From positions 1-64,000 of the forward strand of contig CAMYID010000012.1 of the NCBI GenBank assembly GCA_947258435.1: DNA of 64,000 bases, read 5' to 3'. Positions within the stretch are counted from its first letter, which is position 1, and each line of letters opens with the position of its first letter. This document shows, piece after piece, positions 7,835 through 16,222 of the stretch. The stretch comes from an uncultured Alphaproteobacteria bacterium (GTDB lineage: Bacteria > Pseudomonadota > Alphaproteobacteria > UBA11222). A model generated the notes under the pieces. The model was not told the DNA's origin and made no database searches. It saw only the letters and a program-made list of their open reading frames with translations. The translations under genes were made by a program, and so were the position numbers.

Positions 7835-7968
7835 TCGCTTTTATTATTCTGGGAGCTGCCCTGCGATGGTGGGACGGCACCCGTGGCGACATCGGGCCGG
7901 TGCATGTGCCGGGTGGTGTGCGATCCGCGATACTGGTGGCCGCGTGCCTGCTGGCAGCTGCATGGTAG
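7831..7968 (+). CDS. Small membrane protein of 45 aa at the end of the lysis cassette
   Basis: An ATG at 7831 overlaps the holin stop (ATGA) and the frame runs to TAG at 7966-7968. The peptide has a hydrophobic start (MIAFIILGAALRWW) and a hydrophobic end (AILVAACLLAAAW). The overlapping start suggests coupled translation. It could be a lysis accessory or spanin-like protein, but nothing in the sequence proves that. Confidence 0.5.
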   Translation: MIAFIILGAALRWWDGTRGDIGPVHVPGGVRSAILVAACLLAAAW

Positions 7969-8013
7969 TTCGACTTCGGGATCGGCGGGCTTGCGTGGCT
8001 CTGATGTGGGGAT

Positions 8014-8054
8014 GCCCCCGCTGCTCGGGAGACCGGGTGGCGGGGGCTTTTTTT
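8014..8054 (+). terminator. Intrinsic terminator at the end of the prophage late operon
   Basis: GCCCCCGC (8014-8021) pairs with GCGGGGGC (8040-8047) and is followed by seven T. It would end the late transcript before the attachment site. Confidence 0.9.
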
Positions 8055-8159
8055 GTGTCTGAAAAGTTTGGCACGCCCCGTGGGAGGCCGCAGTTTCCCT
8101 TGGGTGGGTTTTCCGCCGAAATTGCCAAACGTCACTGAAACAGCTAAGTTCTCAGGCAA

Positions 8160-8204
8160 CTCTTAATCAGCGGGTCCGGGGTTCGAATCCCCGATCGCCC
8201 CCCA
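8160..8204 (+). other. Prophage attachment site: 3' half of a tRNA-Lys(CTT)-like gene
   Basis: The sequence reads as anticodon loop CTCTTAA (8160-8166), 3' anticodon stem TCAGC, variable loop GGGTC, T stem CGGGG / loop TTCGAAT / stem CCCCG, acceptor strand ATCGCCC, a base C and CCA (8202-8204). The 5' half is missing: the bases before 8160 cannot form the opposite anticodon stem and no GGGCGAT acceptor strand lies upstream. This is the usual result of phage integration with crossover in the anticodon loop; the intact tRNA should lie at the other end. The loop suggests anticodon CTT. Confidence 0.82.
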
Positions 8205-8339
8205 AGTTTCTCCTCATCCCGTTTCTGTGTATTTGCATGTTTAGCCCCGCGGGGCTGTTTGCGCTCGCCACATCTGCCGGTTTTATCTAAGATCGGTCGC
8301 AATCAAGAAAATTCAAAAAAAGCCAATGGGGAGTGACCA

Positions 8340-9500
8340 GTGGCAGGCAAGCAAGCAGGGGATCAGATATCCCGATACAGTTTTACCGATGAACAGGAAG
8401 AGTTCCGGACCGTTCTGCGGCGGTTTCTGGACGATAAATCGCCGCCGACCGAAGTGCGGCGGTTAATGGCCACAGAGACCGGGTGGGAGCGGGCCGGCTG
8501 GCGGGAGTTGAACAATCAGCTGGGTCTTACCGCCATCGCAATTCCCGAAGCCTATGGCGGGCAGGGGTTTGGTTTTGTCGAACTTTGCATCGTTCTGGAG
8601 GAAACGGGGCGGGCACTGTTATGTGCGCCTTATTTCTCCTCCGCTGTGCTCGCGACAGGGGCGATCCTCAATGCGGGCAGCGAAGAGGACCGTCAGGGCT
8701 TGCTGCCTGCCATCGCTTCGGGTGAGACGGTCGCGACCCTTGCCTTTACCGAGGACAATGGCGGTTGGGGCAGCGATGCAATTGAAATGACGGCAACCCC
8801 GTCGGGCAGCGGGTACCGGCTTGACGGGGTGAAAAGCTTCGTACTTGACGGGGCGACGGCGGATCTCATCATCGTGGTGGCGCGCCGTCCTGCCTCGTCG
8901 GGGGATGACGGGCTTGGTTTTTTTGTTGTAGATGCAACAGCTGACGAGCTTGAGAAGACACCGCTCGAGACGATGGATACGACCCGTAAACTCGCGCGGT
9001 TGCAGTTTAACGGGGTTGAGGCAAAACCGCTTGGTGAAGGCGATGGGGCAGGCGTCGCATTTGCCAAAACCATGCAGCAGGCGGCCATTGCGCTGGCGAG
9101 TGAAATGGTCGGCGGGGCGGAGCGGCTGCGTGAATCGGCGGTGGACTATGCCATGATGCGGATGCAGTTCGGGCGCCCGATCGGGTCGTTTCAGGCCATC
9201 AAGCATAAATGCGCCGATATGCTGGTCGATGTCGAATTGGCCAAGGCAGCCGCTTATTACGCGGCGGCAGCGGCGGCTGACGATGATGAGGATCTGCCGG
9301 CCATTGCCTCGCTTGCAAAGGCGTGTGTGTCCGATGCCTATATGAAAACCGCAATCGACACGATCCAGATTCATGGCGGGATCGGTTTTACCTGGGACAA
9401 TGACACCCATCTGTGGTTCAAGCGCGCAAAAAGCTCTGAAGTTTTTCTTGGCGATGCGCATTACCACCGTGAACTGATGCTGCGGCATTGGGACGTGTGA
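8340..9500 (+). CDS. Acyl-CoA dehydrogenase (small-subunit type)
   Basis: A 386-aa flavoprotein starting with GTG after GGGGAGTG. The N-terminal alpha domain contains AIPEAYGGQGFG, and the C-terminal domain has the HGGIGFTWDNDTHLWFKRA signature of acyl-CoA dehydrogenases. It would introduce a 2,3 double bond into an acyl-CoA with FAD as acceptor. It lies 15 bases before a second, longer homologue, the arrangement of two-subunit dehydrogenases used in steroid, pimeloyl-CoA and similar pathways. Substrate unknown; a ring-derived acyl-CoA is likely given the oxygenases nearby. Confidence 0.88.
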   Translation: MAGKQAGDQISRYSFTDEQEEFRTVLRRFLDDKSPPTEVRRLMATETGWERAGWRELNNQLGLTAIAIPEAYGGQGFGFVELCIVLEETGRALLCAPYFSSAVLATGAILNAGSEEDRQGLLPAIASGETVATLAFTEDNGGWGSDAIEMTATPSGSGYRLDGVKSFVLDGATADLIIVVARRPASSGDDGLGFFVVDATADELEKTPLETMDTTRKLARLQFNGVEAKPLGEGDGAGVAFAKTMQQAAIALASEMVGGAERLRESAVDYAMMRMQFGRPIGSFQAIKHKCADMLVDVELAKAAAYYAAAAAADDDEDLPAIASLAKACVSDAYMKTAIDTIQIHGGIGFTWDNDTHLWFKRAKSSEVFLGDAHYHRELMLRHWDV

Positions 9501-9515
9501 GGGGAGGAGTTTAAG

Positions 9516-10772
9516 ATGAGCGAACCGACCGAAGCAGAAATCCGCGAAGAAGTAAGCGCCTGGATCGCCGATAACTGGGATCCCGATCGCGGACTGGTGG
9601 AATGGCGCAACATGCTTGTTGATTCAGGCTGGGGTGTGCCTTCCTGGCCAAAGCAATGGTATGGCAAGGAACTCAATGAAGTGCTTTCCGCCGCGGTCGA
9701 GCGGGAGTTCAAGCGCGCCGGTGCAATCGGCGTTGCGCGTACCGGGGTGCGAATGCTCGTCGCGGCGACATTGCATGAGCATGGGTCTGATCTGCACAAG
9801 GAGAAATTCCTGCGCCGCATTCTGACGGGCGAGGATGTCTGGTGTCAGCTGTTCAGCGAACCGGGCAGCGGCTCTGACATGGCTGCGGCGACGACCCGCG
9901 CGGACCTCAGGGATGGCAAGTGGATCGTCAATGGGCAGAAGCTGTGGACGACCAGTGCACAGCATGCGCAATACGGTATCCTGCTGGCGCGGACCAACTG
10001 GGACGTGCCCAAGCATCAGGGGCTGTCCTTTTTCATTATTGATATTGAGCAGCCAGGTGTCACCGTGCAGCCGTTGAAACAGATGAATGGCCATGCCTCC
10101 TTCAATCAGGTGTTTTTCACCGATGCGGTGATTGAACCTGAATTCATCGTCGAAAAGCCGGGAGAGGGCTGGCGGGTGGCAACCACCACGCTGATGCATG
10201 AGCGGCGCGGGGCAACCGGGCTTGGTTCCTGGGGGCAGGGCTCGACCGGTAAGGGGCGAGCCTATGATGAGGAACGCGCCGAGGTTGCCACCGTCATGGA
10301 GCCCTATAAATGGTATCCGCAGCGTGCGGGCCGCGCCAACTGGGTGATTGAGCGGGCCAAGGAAACCGGCAAGAACACAGATCCCGCCGTGCGGCAGGAA
10401 ATTGCCAAAGTCATGACGCTTTACAATACGGCGCAATGGTTGTCGAACCGGGGGCGGGCGGCAGCGCGTATGGGCCGCAAGCAGGGGCCTGAGGGCTCGC
10501 TTGGTAAGCTGATCGGCAGCCATGTGGCACGCGCGGCAGCCCATGCCCATACGGCGATCACCGGCGCGGATGCGATGCTGTCAGGCGCCGATAGCCCGCG
10601 TGACGGGCTGATTGCCGAAATTCTCGTCTCGGTGCCCGCGACCTCAATTGCAGGCGGCACCGACGAGATTCAACGCAATATCATCGCTGAACGCGTGCTG
10701 GGTATGCCGCGTGAAGCAAACAACGATACGGACCGTCCCTTCAAGGATGTGCCGCGTAATATTGTATCTTAG
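9516..10772 (+). CDS. Acyl-CoA dehydrogenase (large-subunit type)
   Basis: A 418-aa acyl-CoA dehydrogenase. CQLFSEPGSGSDMAA (about residues 110-124) is the flavin and substrate-binding signature, WIVNGQKLWTTSA the following beta-domain motif, and AGGTDEIQRNIIAERVLG the C-terminal motif. It follows the 8340 gene with a 15-bp gap and a GGGGAGGAG ribosome site, so the two are probably co-translated and may form a heteromeric enzyme. An insertion around residues 240-280 (WGQGSTGKGRAYDEE) is longer than in the 399-aa homologue at 33425. Confidence 0.9.
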   Translation: MSEPTEAEIREEVSAWIADNWDPDRGLVEWRNMLVDSGWGVPSWPKQWYGKELNEVLSAAVEREFKRAGAIGVARTGVRMLVAATLHEHGSDLHKEKFLRRILTGEDVWCQLFSEPGSGSDMAAATTRADLRDGKWIVNGQKLWTTSAQHAQYGILLARTNWDVPKHQGLSFFIIDIEQPGVTVQPLKQMNGHASFNQVFFTDAVIEPEFIVEKPGEGWRVATTTLMHERRGATGLGSWGQGSTGKGRAYDEERAEVATVMEPYKWYPQRAGRANWVIERAKETGKNTDPAVRQEIAKVMTLYNTAQWLSNRGRAAARMGRKQGPEGSLGKLIGSHVARAAAHAHTAITGADAMLSGADSPRDGLIAEILVSVPATSIAGGTDEIQRNIIAERVLGMPREANNDTDRPFKDVPRNIVS

Positions 10773-10798
10773 GTTGGTAACCAGGGAGGAAATGATCC

Positions 10799-11176
10799 AT
10801 GTCCGATGAGGATAAGCGTAAGAAAGGCATTGCGCTGTTCAAGAAAATTACCGAGGGGCAACCGCGCAATCCGGGGTCAAGCCGTGCGTCGATTCCTGCA
10901 GAGTTTTCGCGCTTTACGATGGAACATCTGTTCGGGGATGTCTGGCAGCAGGAGGATCTGCCGGTTGAACTGCGTTCGCTGATCACCTGCACAATCCTTG
11001 TCGCGCTCAATCGCGAAGCTGAACAACGCATCCATTTCCCCGGCGCGCGCAATCTCGGTGTGCCCCGCGAACAGCTGGAAGGCATGATCACCCATGCGGC
11101 GCACTACGCTGGCTGGCCTGTGGCGGCTAGTGCTTTCCGTGTGCTGAATGATGTGTGGCCTGTCGAAGAAGACTAG
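10799..11176 (+). CDS. Carboxymuconolactone decarboxylase-like protein
   Basis: A 125-aa protein of the AhpD/CMD fold. The C-terminal part REQLEGMITHAAHYAGWP (about residues 82-99) is the typical helix pair with conserved His and the AGWP motif of PcaC-like proteins. It lacks the CxxC of the alkylhydroperoxidase branch, so a decarboxylase or hydrolase-like role is more likely. It closes the three-gene plus-strand group after the two acyl-CoA dehydrogenases and is preceded by GGGAGGAAATG. The substrate cannot be told. Confidence 0.75.
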   Translation: MSDEDKRKKGIALFKKITEGQPRNPGSSRASIPAEFSRFTMEHLFGDVWQQEDLPVELRSLITCTILVALNREAEQRIHFPGARNLGVPREQLEGMITHAAHYAGWPVAASAFRVLNDVWPVEED

Positions 11177-11182
11177 AAGGCC

Positions 11183-11204
11183 GGGCCGGCGTTTGGGCCG
11201 GCCC
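11183..11204. terminator. Hairpin between converging genes
   Basis: GGGCCGGC (11183-11190) pairs with GCCGGCCC (11197-11204) just after the CMD gene and before the end of the minus-strand thioesterase gene. There is no long T-run, so termination efficiency is uncertain. Confidence 0.55.
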
Positions 11205-11234
11205 TGTCCATTCCCGCCCGTCAGCCTCAAATCG

Positions 11235-12152
11235 TCAGATGAACAGCCCTGGCGTCATCATCGCAGCCATTTCAGCGCGTGCCTCGGGCGGTGGCGCGAC
11301 AACCTTGCGTGTGTCCAGATCGAAGGATAGCCCGACCGAGGCGGCGGACAGAATAGGTTCGCCGGTTTCAAGGTCCATCATCCAGGTGGCAAACCGGTTG
11401 GTCTTCTCCATGACTTCGGCAAGGCCTGTTCGCACGGTAAACAGGCTGCCCGCGCGCGGGCGATTGCGATAGATCAGCCGATATTCGAGTACGGCCCCGC
11501 CGATCCGGCGGTCGGGGTCGTCGATGAAGCCGCGCGTCTTGAACCTTTGCGTCATATTGACGACCCCATCGGCAATATGTCCGATCAGGAACGCGGGGCG
11601 GATGCGGCCCGCGCCATCGCAATGGGTGGCTGAAATAACCCCGGCGGAAGATTCGTAAAGCCCGAGCGCCTCAACCTTCTGCATCGTCATGTCTTCACTT
11701 CCGGGCGCAAGATCGAGACTGCGCGGTTGCGCATAGTCGGGGATTTCTATCCGGTTTGCCGCGGCAAAGGCATGCGCTGTCTCAGGCCAGGCGACGAGAT
11801 TGTCGTCGACGGTGTGCCGTGGCTCGGCGGTTGTGATGAAGGTCGTCGCAACATCGCCGCTGAGTGTATTGTAGATTTCCTGATAAAGCCGGATCCGAGT
11901 GTCCGAAAGGCCAAGCACGCCCATTCGGATGCCAAGCCCCGATCCCGCATGCTGTTCCTGCAGGAAACGCACATGCTGATCGGTGATGACAAGTTCGATC
12001 CCCGCTTCGCGTGACAGTTGCGGCGTGATGCCAAGTTTGAAAGCGGTAAAGCGGATCGCCTGATCGCATTTCGCAAAATAATGGCGAACATTCATATGCC
12101 CCATCATGTCGCATTCCCATTGGGCGACCGATCCGCGAAACGCCTCAAACAT
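11235..12152 (-). CDS. Double-hotdog acyl-CoA thioesterase-like protein
   Basis: A 305-aa protein with two 4HBT-like halves. The first begins QWECDMMGHMNVRHYFAKCD (residues about 11-30), where an acidic residue and HMNV match the 4-hydroxybenzoyl-CoA thioesterase active-site region. The second starts around residue 165 and contains ISATHCDGAGRIRPAFLIGH followed by VLEYRLIYRNRP. It probably hydrolyses an acyl-CoA from the adjacent catabolic route. It is transcribed away from the monooxygenase gene, with about 240 bp between the two starts. Confidence 0.75.
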   Translation of the reverse strand: MFEAFRGSVAQWECDMMGHMNVRHYFAKCDQAIRFTAFKLGITPQLSREAGIELVITDQHVRFLQEQHAGSGLGIRMGVLGLSDTRIRLYQEIYNTLSGDVATTFITTAEPRHTVDDNLVAWPETAHAFAAANRIEIPDYAQPRSLDLAPGSEDMTMQKVEALGLYESSAGVISATHCDGAGRIRPAFLIGHIADGVVNMTQRFKTRGFIDDPDRRIGGAVLEYRLIYRNRPRAGSLFTVRTGLAEVMEKTNRFATWMMDLETGEPILSAASVGLSFDLDTRKVVAPPPEARAEMAAMMTPGLFI

Positions 12153-12390
12153 CTGTTCTGCCTCCGGCTTGTGTTGTTTCTCCCGTCCCGGCAGGTTTTC
12201 TAGCGTTTTGCACCCCGAACACGAAAGTATTTTTTGCCGACGCCGTGGTTAGCTTTGGCATTTTTGCCCTACTATCGGTTAATGTGGCCGCAATTGGCAG
12301 TTTGCGCCTGGTTTGCCGGGCAGGCAAAACTGATATCAGACGACAAGCGCGTTCAGGCAAAATTCAGGTCAGTCAGGGAGTTGAAGAAGG

Positions 12391-14049
12391 ATGGTAAGTC
12401 AGGAACAGCAAAAATACGATGTGGTGATCGTCGGTGCGGGCATGGCGGGGATGTATATGCTGCACAAACTGCGGGGCCAGGGCATGCGCGCCGTCGTGAT
12501 CGAGGCGGGATCGGATGTTGGCGGCACCTGGTATTGGAACCGCTATCCCGGCTGCCGTTGTGATGTGCCGAGCGTGGAATATTCCTTTTCTTTCTCCGAG
12601 GAGCTGCAGCAGGAGTGGAACTGGACCGAAATCATGGCGGCCCAGCCTGAAATCCTTGAATATGCGAACCATGTGGCAGACCGGTTCGATCTGCGTCGCG
12701 ATATGGTGTTCAACGCCCGGGTCAGCACGGCAAGTTTCGATGAGGCCGCCAGGCAGTGGACAGTGACGACCGAGCAGGGGCAGAGCTTCACAGCCGATTT
12801 CTGCGTCATGGCGACGGGCTGTCTCAGCATGCCGAACAAACCCCAATTTCCGGGCGAAGATCGCTTCAAGGGTGAGATTTATCACACCGGCATGTGGCCG
12901 AAAGAGCCGGTCGATTTCGCAGGCAAGCGGGTGGGTGTAATCGGCTCGGGTTCGTCGGGGGTACAGGCGATCCCGGTAATCGCGGAACAGGCGGACGAGG
13001 TTATCGCCATCCAGCGCAGCCCGGTATACACCTTCCCCGCAAATAACCGGAAGCTTGAAGATGGCTATATGGATCTTGCCAAAGCTGATTACCCGATGAT
13101 CCGTGAGCAGCAGCGTAAATCGCAGACCGGTATCATCTATTATTCGCCGCGCCGGCCCAAACCGGAAGGCGCTGCCCCCGGCAAGCCCAAAAAACGGCCA
13201 AGCAAGACAATTCTCGAACTCACGCCCGAGCAGCGTAAGCAGGAAGTCCGCGATTTCGGCTTCAATGTTCTGTCGCAATATGTGGATGTGCATACAGACC
13301 CTGAGGCCAACGAAATCGCTTGCGAGCTTTATCGCGAAACCCTGCGTGAGCTTGTGAAGGACCCTGTCGTCGCCGACCGGCTTGCGCCCAAGAACTATCC
13401 GATCGGCTGCAAACGGCCGGTGATCGATACCGACTATTATATGGCGTTTAACCGCCCGAATGTGACGCTTGTCGATCTGCGCGAAACCGGTGCGATTGAA
13501 GAGATCACCGAGACCGGCCTGCGCACACAGAATGGCGATCATGTCGAATTTGACATGCTTGTCTATGCGACCGGTTTTGATGCCATGACCGGCGCCTTGA
13601 AACGGATCGACATCACCGGGCGCGGTGGCCGGAAGCTCGCTGAAAAGTGGGAGGACGGGCCGCGTACCTATCTGGGGCTGCAGATTGCGGGCTTCCCCAA
13701 CATGTTCACGATCACCGGCCCGGGCAGCCCGTCGGTGCTGAGTAATGTGATCGTTTCGATCGAGCAGCATGTCGACTGGATTGCGGATTGCCTGTCCTAT
13801 CTGCGCGCCCATGAGCTGCATGTGATCGAGGCCGAGGAGCAGGCCGAAAGCGACTGGGTTGCGCATGTCAACGAGGTCGCCAAAGGAACCATGTTCACCG
13901 CGCCGACCTGCAATTCCTGGTATCTGGGCAGTAATATTCCCGGTAAGCCGCGCATCTTCATGCCATATGTGGCCGGCGTGCATACTTACCGGCAGAAATG
14001 TGAGGAGATCGCCGCCGACGGGTATCGCGGTTTCGCCCTGGCGGGCTAG
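12391..14049 (+). CDS. Flavin-containing Baeyer-Villiger-type monooxygenase
   Basis: A 552-aa protein with two Rossmann motifs, GAGMAG (Gly15-Gly20, FAD) and GSGSSG (about residue 188, NADPH). Between them is FKGEIYHTGMWP (about 159-170), which fits the BVMO fingerprint FxGxxxHxxxW[PD]. The enzyme would insert an oxygen next to a ketone, or oxidise a related substrate, using NADPH and O2. VGGTWYWNRYPGCRCDVPS near residue 48 is also conserved in cyclohexanone monooxygenase relatives. It stands alone between a divergent thioesterase gene and a terminator, so it is probably expressed separately from the dioxygenase operon. Confidence 0.9.
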   Translation: MVSQEQQKYDVVIVGAGMAGMYMLHKLRGQGMRAVVIEAGSDVGGTWYWNRYPGCRCDVPSVEYSFSFSEELQQEWNWTEIMAAQPEILEYANHVADRFDLRRDMVFNARVSTASFDEAARQWTVTTEQGQSFTADFCVMATGCLSMPNKPQFPGEDRFKGEIYHTGMWPKEPVDFAGKRVGVIGSGSSGVQAIPVIAEQADEVIAIQRSPVYTFPANNRKLEDGYMDLAKADYPMIREQQRKSQTGIIYYSPRRPKPEGAAPGKPKKRPSKTILELTPEQRKQEVRDFGFNVLSQYVDVHTDPEANEIACELYRETLRELVKDPVVADRLAPKNYPIGCKRPVIDTDYYMAFNRPNVTLVDLRETGAIEEITETGLRTQNGDHVEFDMLVYATGFDAMTGALKRIDITGRGGRKLAEKWEDGPRTYLGLQIAGFPNMFTITGPGSPSVLSNVIVSIEQHVDWIADCLSYLRAHELHVIEAEEQAESDWVAHVNEVAKGTMFTAPTCNSWYLGSNIPGKPRIFMPYVAGVHTYRQKCEEIAADGYRGFALAG

Positions 14050-14078
14050 ATCTGGCAGAGACCGGTACTGTTGAACGC

Positions 14079-14120
14079 AATCCCGCCTGCTGCCATTGAC
14101 AAGCGGCGGCAGGCGGGATT
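14079..14120 (+). terminator. Strong terminator after the monooxygenase gene
   Basis: A 16-bp stem, 14079-14094 with 14105-14120 (AATCCCGCCTGC.. / ..GCAGGCGGGATT, one G-T pair), followed by TTTG. It separates the monooxygenase transcript from the dioxygenase operon. Confidence 0.8.
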
Positions 14121-14135
14121 TGCTACCCTTGTATT

Positions 14136-14166
14136 TTCGGCAATGCTGTTAAGCACGATTGCCGAA
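14136..14166. promoter_or_regulatory. Perfect inverted repeat upstream of the dioxygenase operon
   Basis: TTCGGCAAT (14136-14144) and ATTGCCGAA (14158-14166) are exact inverted copies spaced by 13 bases, 80 bp before the dioxygenase start. The symmetry and position suit an operator for a dimeric regulator. There is no T-run, so it is unlikely to be a second terminator. No regulator gene adjoins it. Confidence 0.5.
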
Positions 14167-14246
14167 CCCCGGAAAATGTCCACCGGAAGCGGGCAAAAAC
14201 AAAAAACGACACCAAAGTCGGTGCAGCAAAAGCAGGGGAGGAAGTC

Positions 14247-15653
14247 GTGACTCAGCGTATCGAGGCGGCGGCGCTTGTAGACCGGGAAGCCGGCATCATA
14301 GCGCGCGATATTTTTGTCAACGAAGAAGTTTACCAACAGGAACTCAAGCAGGTGTTCGGGCGGGCCTGGCTGCTTGTCGGGCATGAAAGTCAGATCCCCA
14401 ATCCCTATGACTATTTCGTGTCGCGGATGGGCGAGGAATCGGTGATCATGACCCGCGATAAAGCCGGTCAGATCCATGTATTTCTGAATACCTGCCCACA
14501 TCGCGGAATGAAGGTTTGCCGGTACGATCAGGGCAATGCCCGCGTATTCACCTGCCCCTATCATGCGTGGAGTTTTTCGGTCGACGGCAATCTGACAACG
14601 AAACCCGGCGGACTTGTCGGCGTGCCGCAATACAAGGCCGTTTATCGCGACGATCTCGACAAGTCGAAATGGGGTCTGGTTTCGGTCGCGCAGATGACCA
14701 TCTACAAGGGCTCGATCTGGGCGAGCTGGGACCCCGATGCGCCCGATTTCGAGACCTATCTGGGCGATATGAAATTCTACCTCGATGCGGTGCTTGACCA
14801 CCGTGATGGCCGGCCCGGTGGTTCGGAGGTGATCGGCGGTATTCAGAAATGGAAGGTGCCGTCCAACTGGAAATTCGGTGCGGAAAATTTCATTGGCGAT
14901 CTCTATCACATCACAAGCCACCGTTCGGTGGATATGGTGTCGATCGGGCCAAGCGGTCAGGGCCGGCGGGATGCGCCAACAGGCGACAAGGCCAATCGCA
15001 AACCGCCGCCGCCATTCGGCAGCATCGGCTTTCCCAATCACGGGCACGGTCTGATAGGGACGCTGCCCTTTTATGCGGAGCCTGATTATATCCCGTCCTT
15101 CACCCTGACCCCGGAGGTGGAGGAATATTACAGGGAAGTTTATCACCGGCGGGTGGAGAATCTCGGTGATAAGGCGCGCGGTCTTGCGCCGGTTGGTACG
15201 ATTTTCCCCAATTGCTCTTTCCACGGAATGCAGCCGCGGGCGCTGTTCACCTGGCACCCGAACGGGCCGCGGGAGATGGAGATGTGGAAATGGTATCTGG
15301 TCGATGCGGATGCACCGGCCGAGGTCAAGAATGTGCTGCGGCATTATTATCTGCGCTATGCCGGGCCTGCCGGACTGACCGAACAGGACGATATGGAAAA
15401 CTGGAATTACGCCACCGCGGCAAGTGCGGGAGCGGAGGCCGGGCGCTACCCCTATAACTATCAGATGGGGCTTGGTTATGAGGAGCCGGCACCCGATCTG
15501 AAGAATGCGGTATTCACGGGCCCCGTGACCGAGCAGAATCAGCGCATTTTCTATGGCCGGTGGGCTGAGTTCATGGATGCCGATGGCTGGGCCGACCTGC
15601 ATCCGGGCGATAGCGGTAACTTCGCCGCCCTGATGGCGAGGCGCAAATCATGA
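14247..15653 (+). CDS. Rieske aromatic-ring-hydroxylating dioxygenase, alpha subunit
   Basis: A 468-aa catalytic subunit. The Rieske [2Fe-2S] ligands are Cys83-x-His85 (CPHRG) and Cys103-x2-His106 (CPYH). The mononuclear iron site lies in GDLYHITSH: Asp218, His221 and His225, with EQDDMENW near residue 385 as the likely third-ligand region. The enzyme activates O2 to hydroxylate an aromatic or cyclic substrate. The two His are four residues apart, closer than the five or six usual in naphthalene and biphenyl enzymes. Start GTG after GGGGAGGAAG. The stop overlaps the beta-subunit start. No ferredoxin or reductase gene is nearby. Confidence 0.93.
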   Translation: MTQRIEAAALVDREAGIIARDIFVNEEVYQQELKQVFGRAWLLVGHESQIPNPYDYFVSRMGEESVIMTRDKAGQIHVFLNTCPHRGMKVCRYDQGNARVFTCPYHAWSFSVDGNLTTKPGGLVGVPQYKAVYRDDLDKSKWGLVSVAQMTIYKGSIWASWDPDAPDFETYLGDMKFYLDAVLDHRDGRPGGSEVIGGIQKWKVPSNWKFGAENFIGDLYHITSHRSVDMVSIGPSGQGRRDAPTGDKANRKPPPPFGSIGFPNHGHGLIGTLPFYAEPDYIPSFTLTPEVEEYYREVYHRRVENLGDKARGLAPVGTIFPNCSFHGMQPRALFTWHPNGPREMEMWKWYLVDADAPAEVKNVLRHYYLRYAGPAGLTEQDDMENWNYATAASAGAEAGRYPYNYQMGLGYEEPAPDLKNAVFTGPVTEQNQRIFYGRWAEFMDADGWADLHPGDSGNFAALMARRKS

Positions 15654-16210
15654 GTGCGGCAGAGCAGCCGATGGATGCGCGGATTGAGGCGCTGCTGCTG
15701 CAGCGCGAGATCGAGGCATTCTATTATCGGGAGGCGGAGCTTCTGGATGATCGGCGGTTTGAGGAATGGCTCGACCTACTGACGGAAGATATCGTTTATT
15801 TCATGCCGCTGCGGCGGAATGTGAAATACGGGCAACATTCGGAACATGAAAACACCCGTCAGGGGCTCGATGCGGCCTGGTTTGATGAGGGTAAGCATAC
15901 GCTTACCCAGCGGGTGGCGCAGATCGCAACGGGGATCCACTGGGCAGAAGAGCCCTTGTCGCGGGTTCGCCATCTGGTGACGAATGTGCAGGTGCGGGAC
16001 GTGGATGATGCAAAGCCTGGCATGCGCGAGCTTGACGTCAGGAGCCGTTTTCTCGTCTATCGCAATCGGGTGGAGGAGGAGACGGATATATTCGTCGGTC
16101 AGCGTACGGATCGCCTGCGGTGCGAGGACGGTGCATGGAAAGTGGCGCGGCGGGAAATCCTGCTCGATCAGAGCACGTTACTTGCCAAGAATCTGACAGT
16201 ATTTTTCTAA
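15650..16210 (+). CDS. Ring-hydroxylating dioxygenase, beta subunit
   Basis: This 186-aa protein has the SnoaL/NTF2-like fold of dioxygenase small subunits: an N-terminal helix EIEAFYYREAELLDDRRFEEW (written here in part as EAFYYREAELLD), then LTEDIVYFMPLR, SRVRHLVTNV and a closing KVARREILLDQ. Beta subunits pair with the alpha subunit in an alpha3beta3 complex and are structural. The start overlaps the alpha stop by four bases (ATGA), so equimolar synthesis by translational coupling is expected. Confidence 0.93.
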   Translation: MSAAEQPMDARIEALLLQREIEAFYYREAELLDDRRFEEWLDLLTEDIVYFMPLRRNVKYGQHSEHENTRQGLDAAWFDEGKHTLTQRVAQIATGIHWAEEPLSRVRHLVTNVQVRDVDDAKPGMRELDVRSRFLVYRNRVEEETDIFVGQRTDRLRCEDGAWKVARREILLDQSTLLAKNLTVFF

Positions 16211-16222
16211 GGGGACAGGTCG

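Larger units (their letters stand above)
1..8204. mobile_element. Right end of a prophage integrated at a tRNA-Lys gene
   Basis: Consecutive plus-strand genes encode tail, tail-tip, fibre, NlpC/P60, holin and endolysin proteins, ending with a strong terminator and a 3' tRNA fragment at 8160-8204. Bacterial metabolic genes start right after. The left end, with the integrase, head genes and presumably the intact tRNA, lies outside the window. Gene order (minor tail protein, fibre, DUF1833, NlpC/P60, host-specificity protein, holins, lysozyme) is that of a lambda-like siphophage late region. The prophage may or may not be functional. Confidence 0.88.

Noticed and set aside
8100-8204. A complete tRNA gene at the prophage end
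   Set aside because: Only the part from the anticodon loop to CCA is present. No 5' acceptor strand, D arm or 5' anticodon stem can be formed from 8100-8159.
12373-15602. Two long minus-strand open frames (12373-13983 and 14046-15602)
   Set aside because: They lie fully opposite the monooxygenase and dioxygenase genes, whose motifs are unmistakable, and their translations show no domain.
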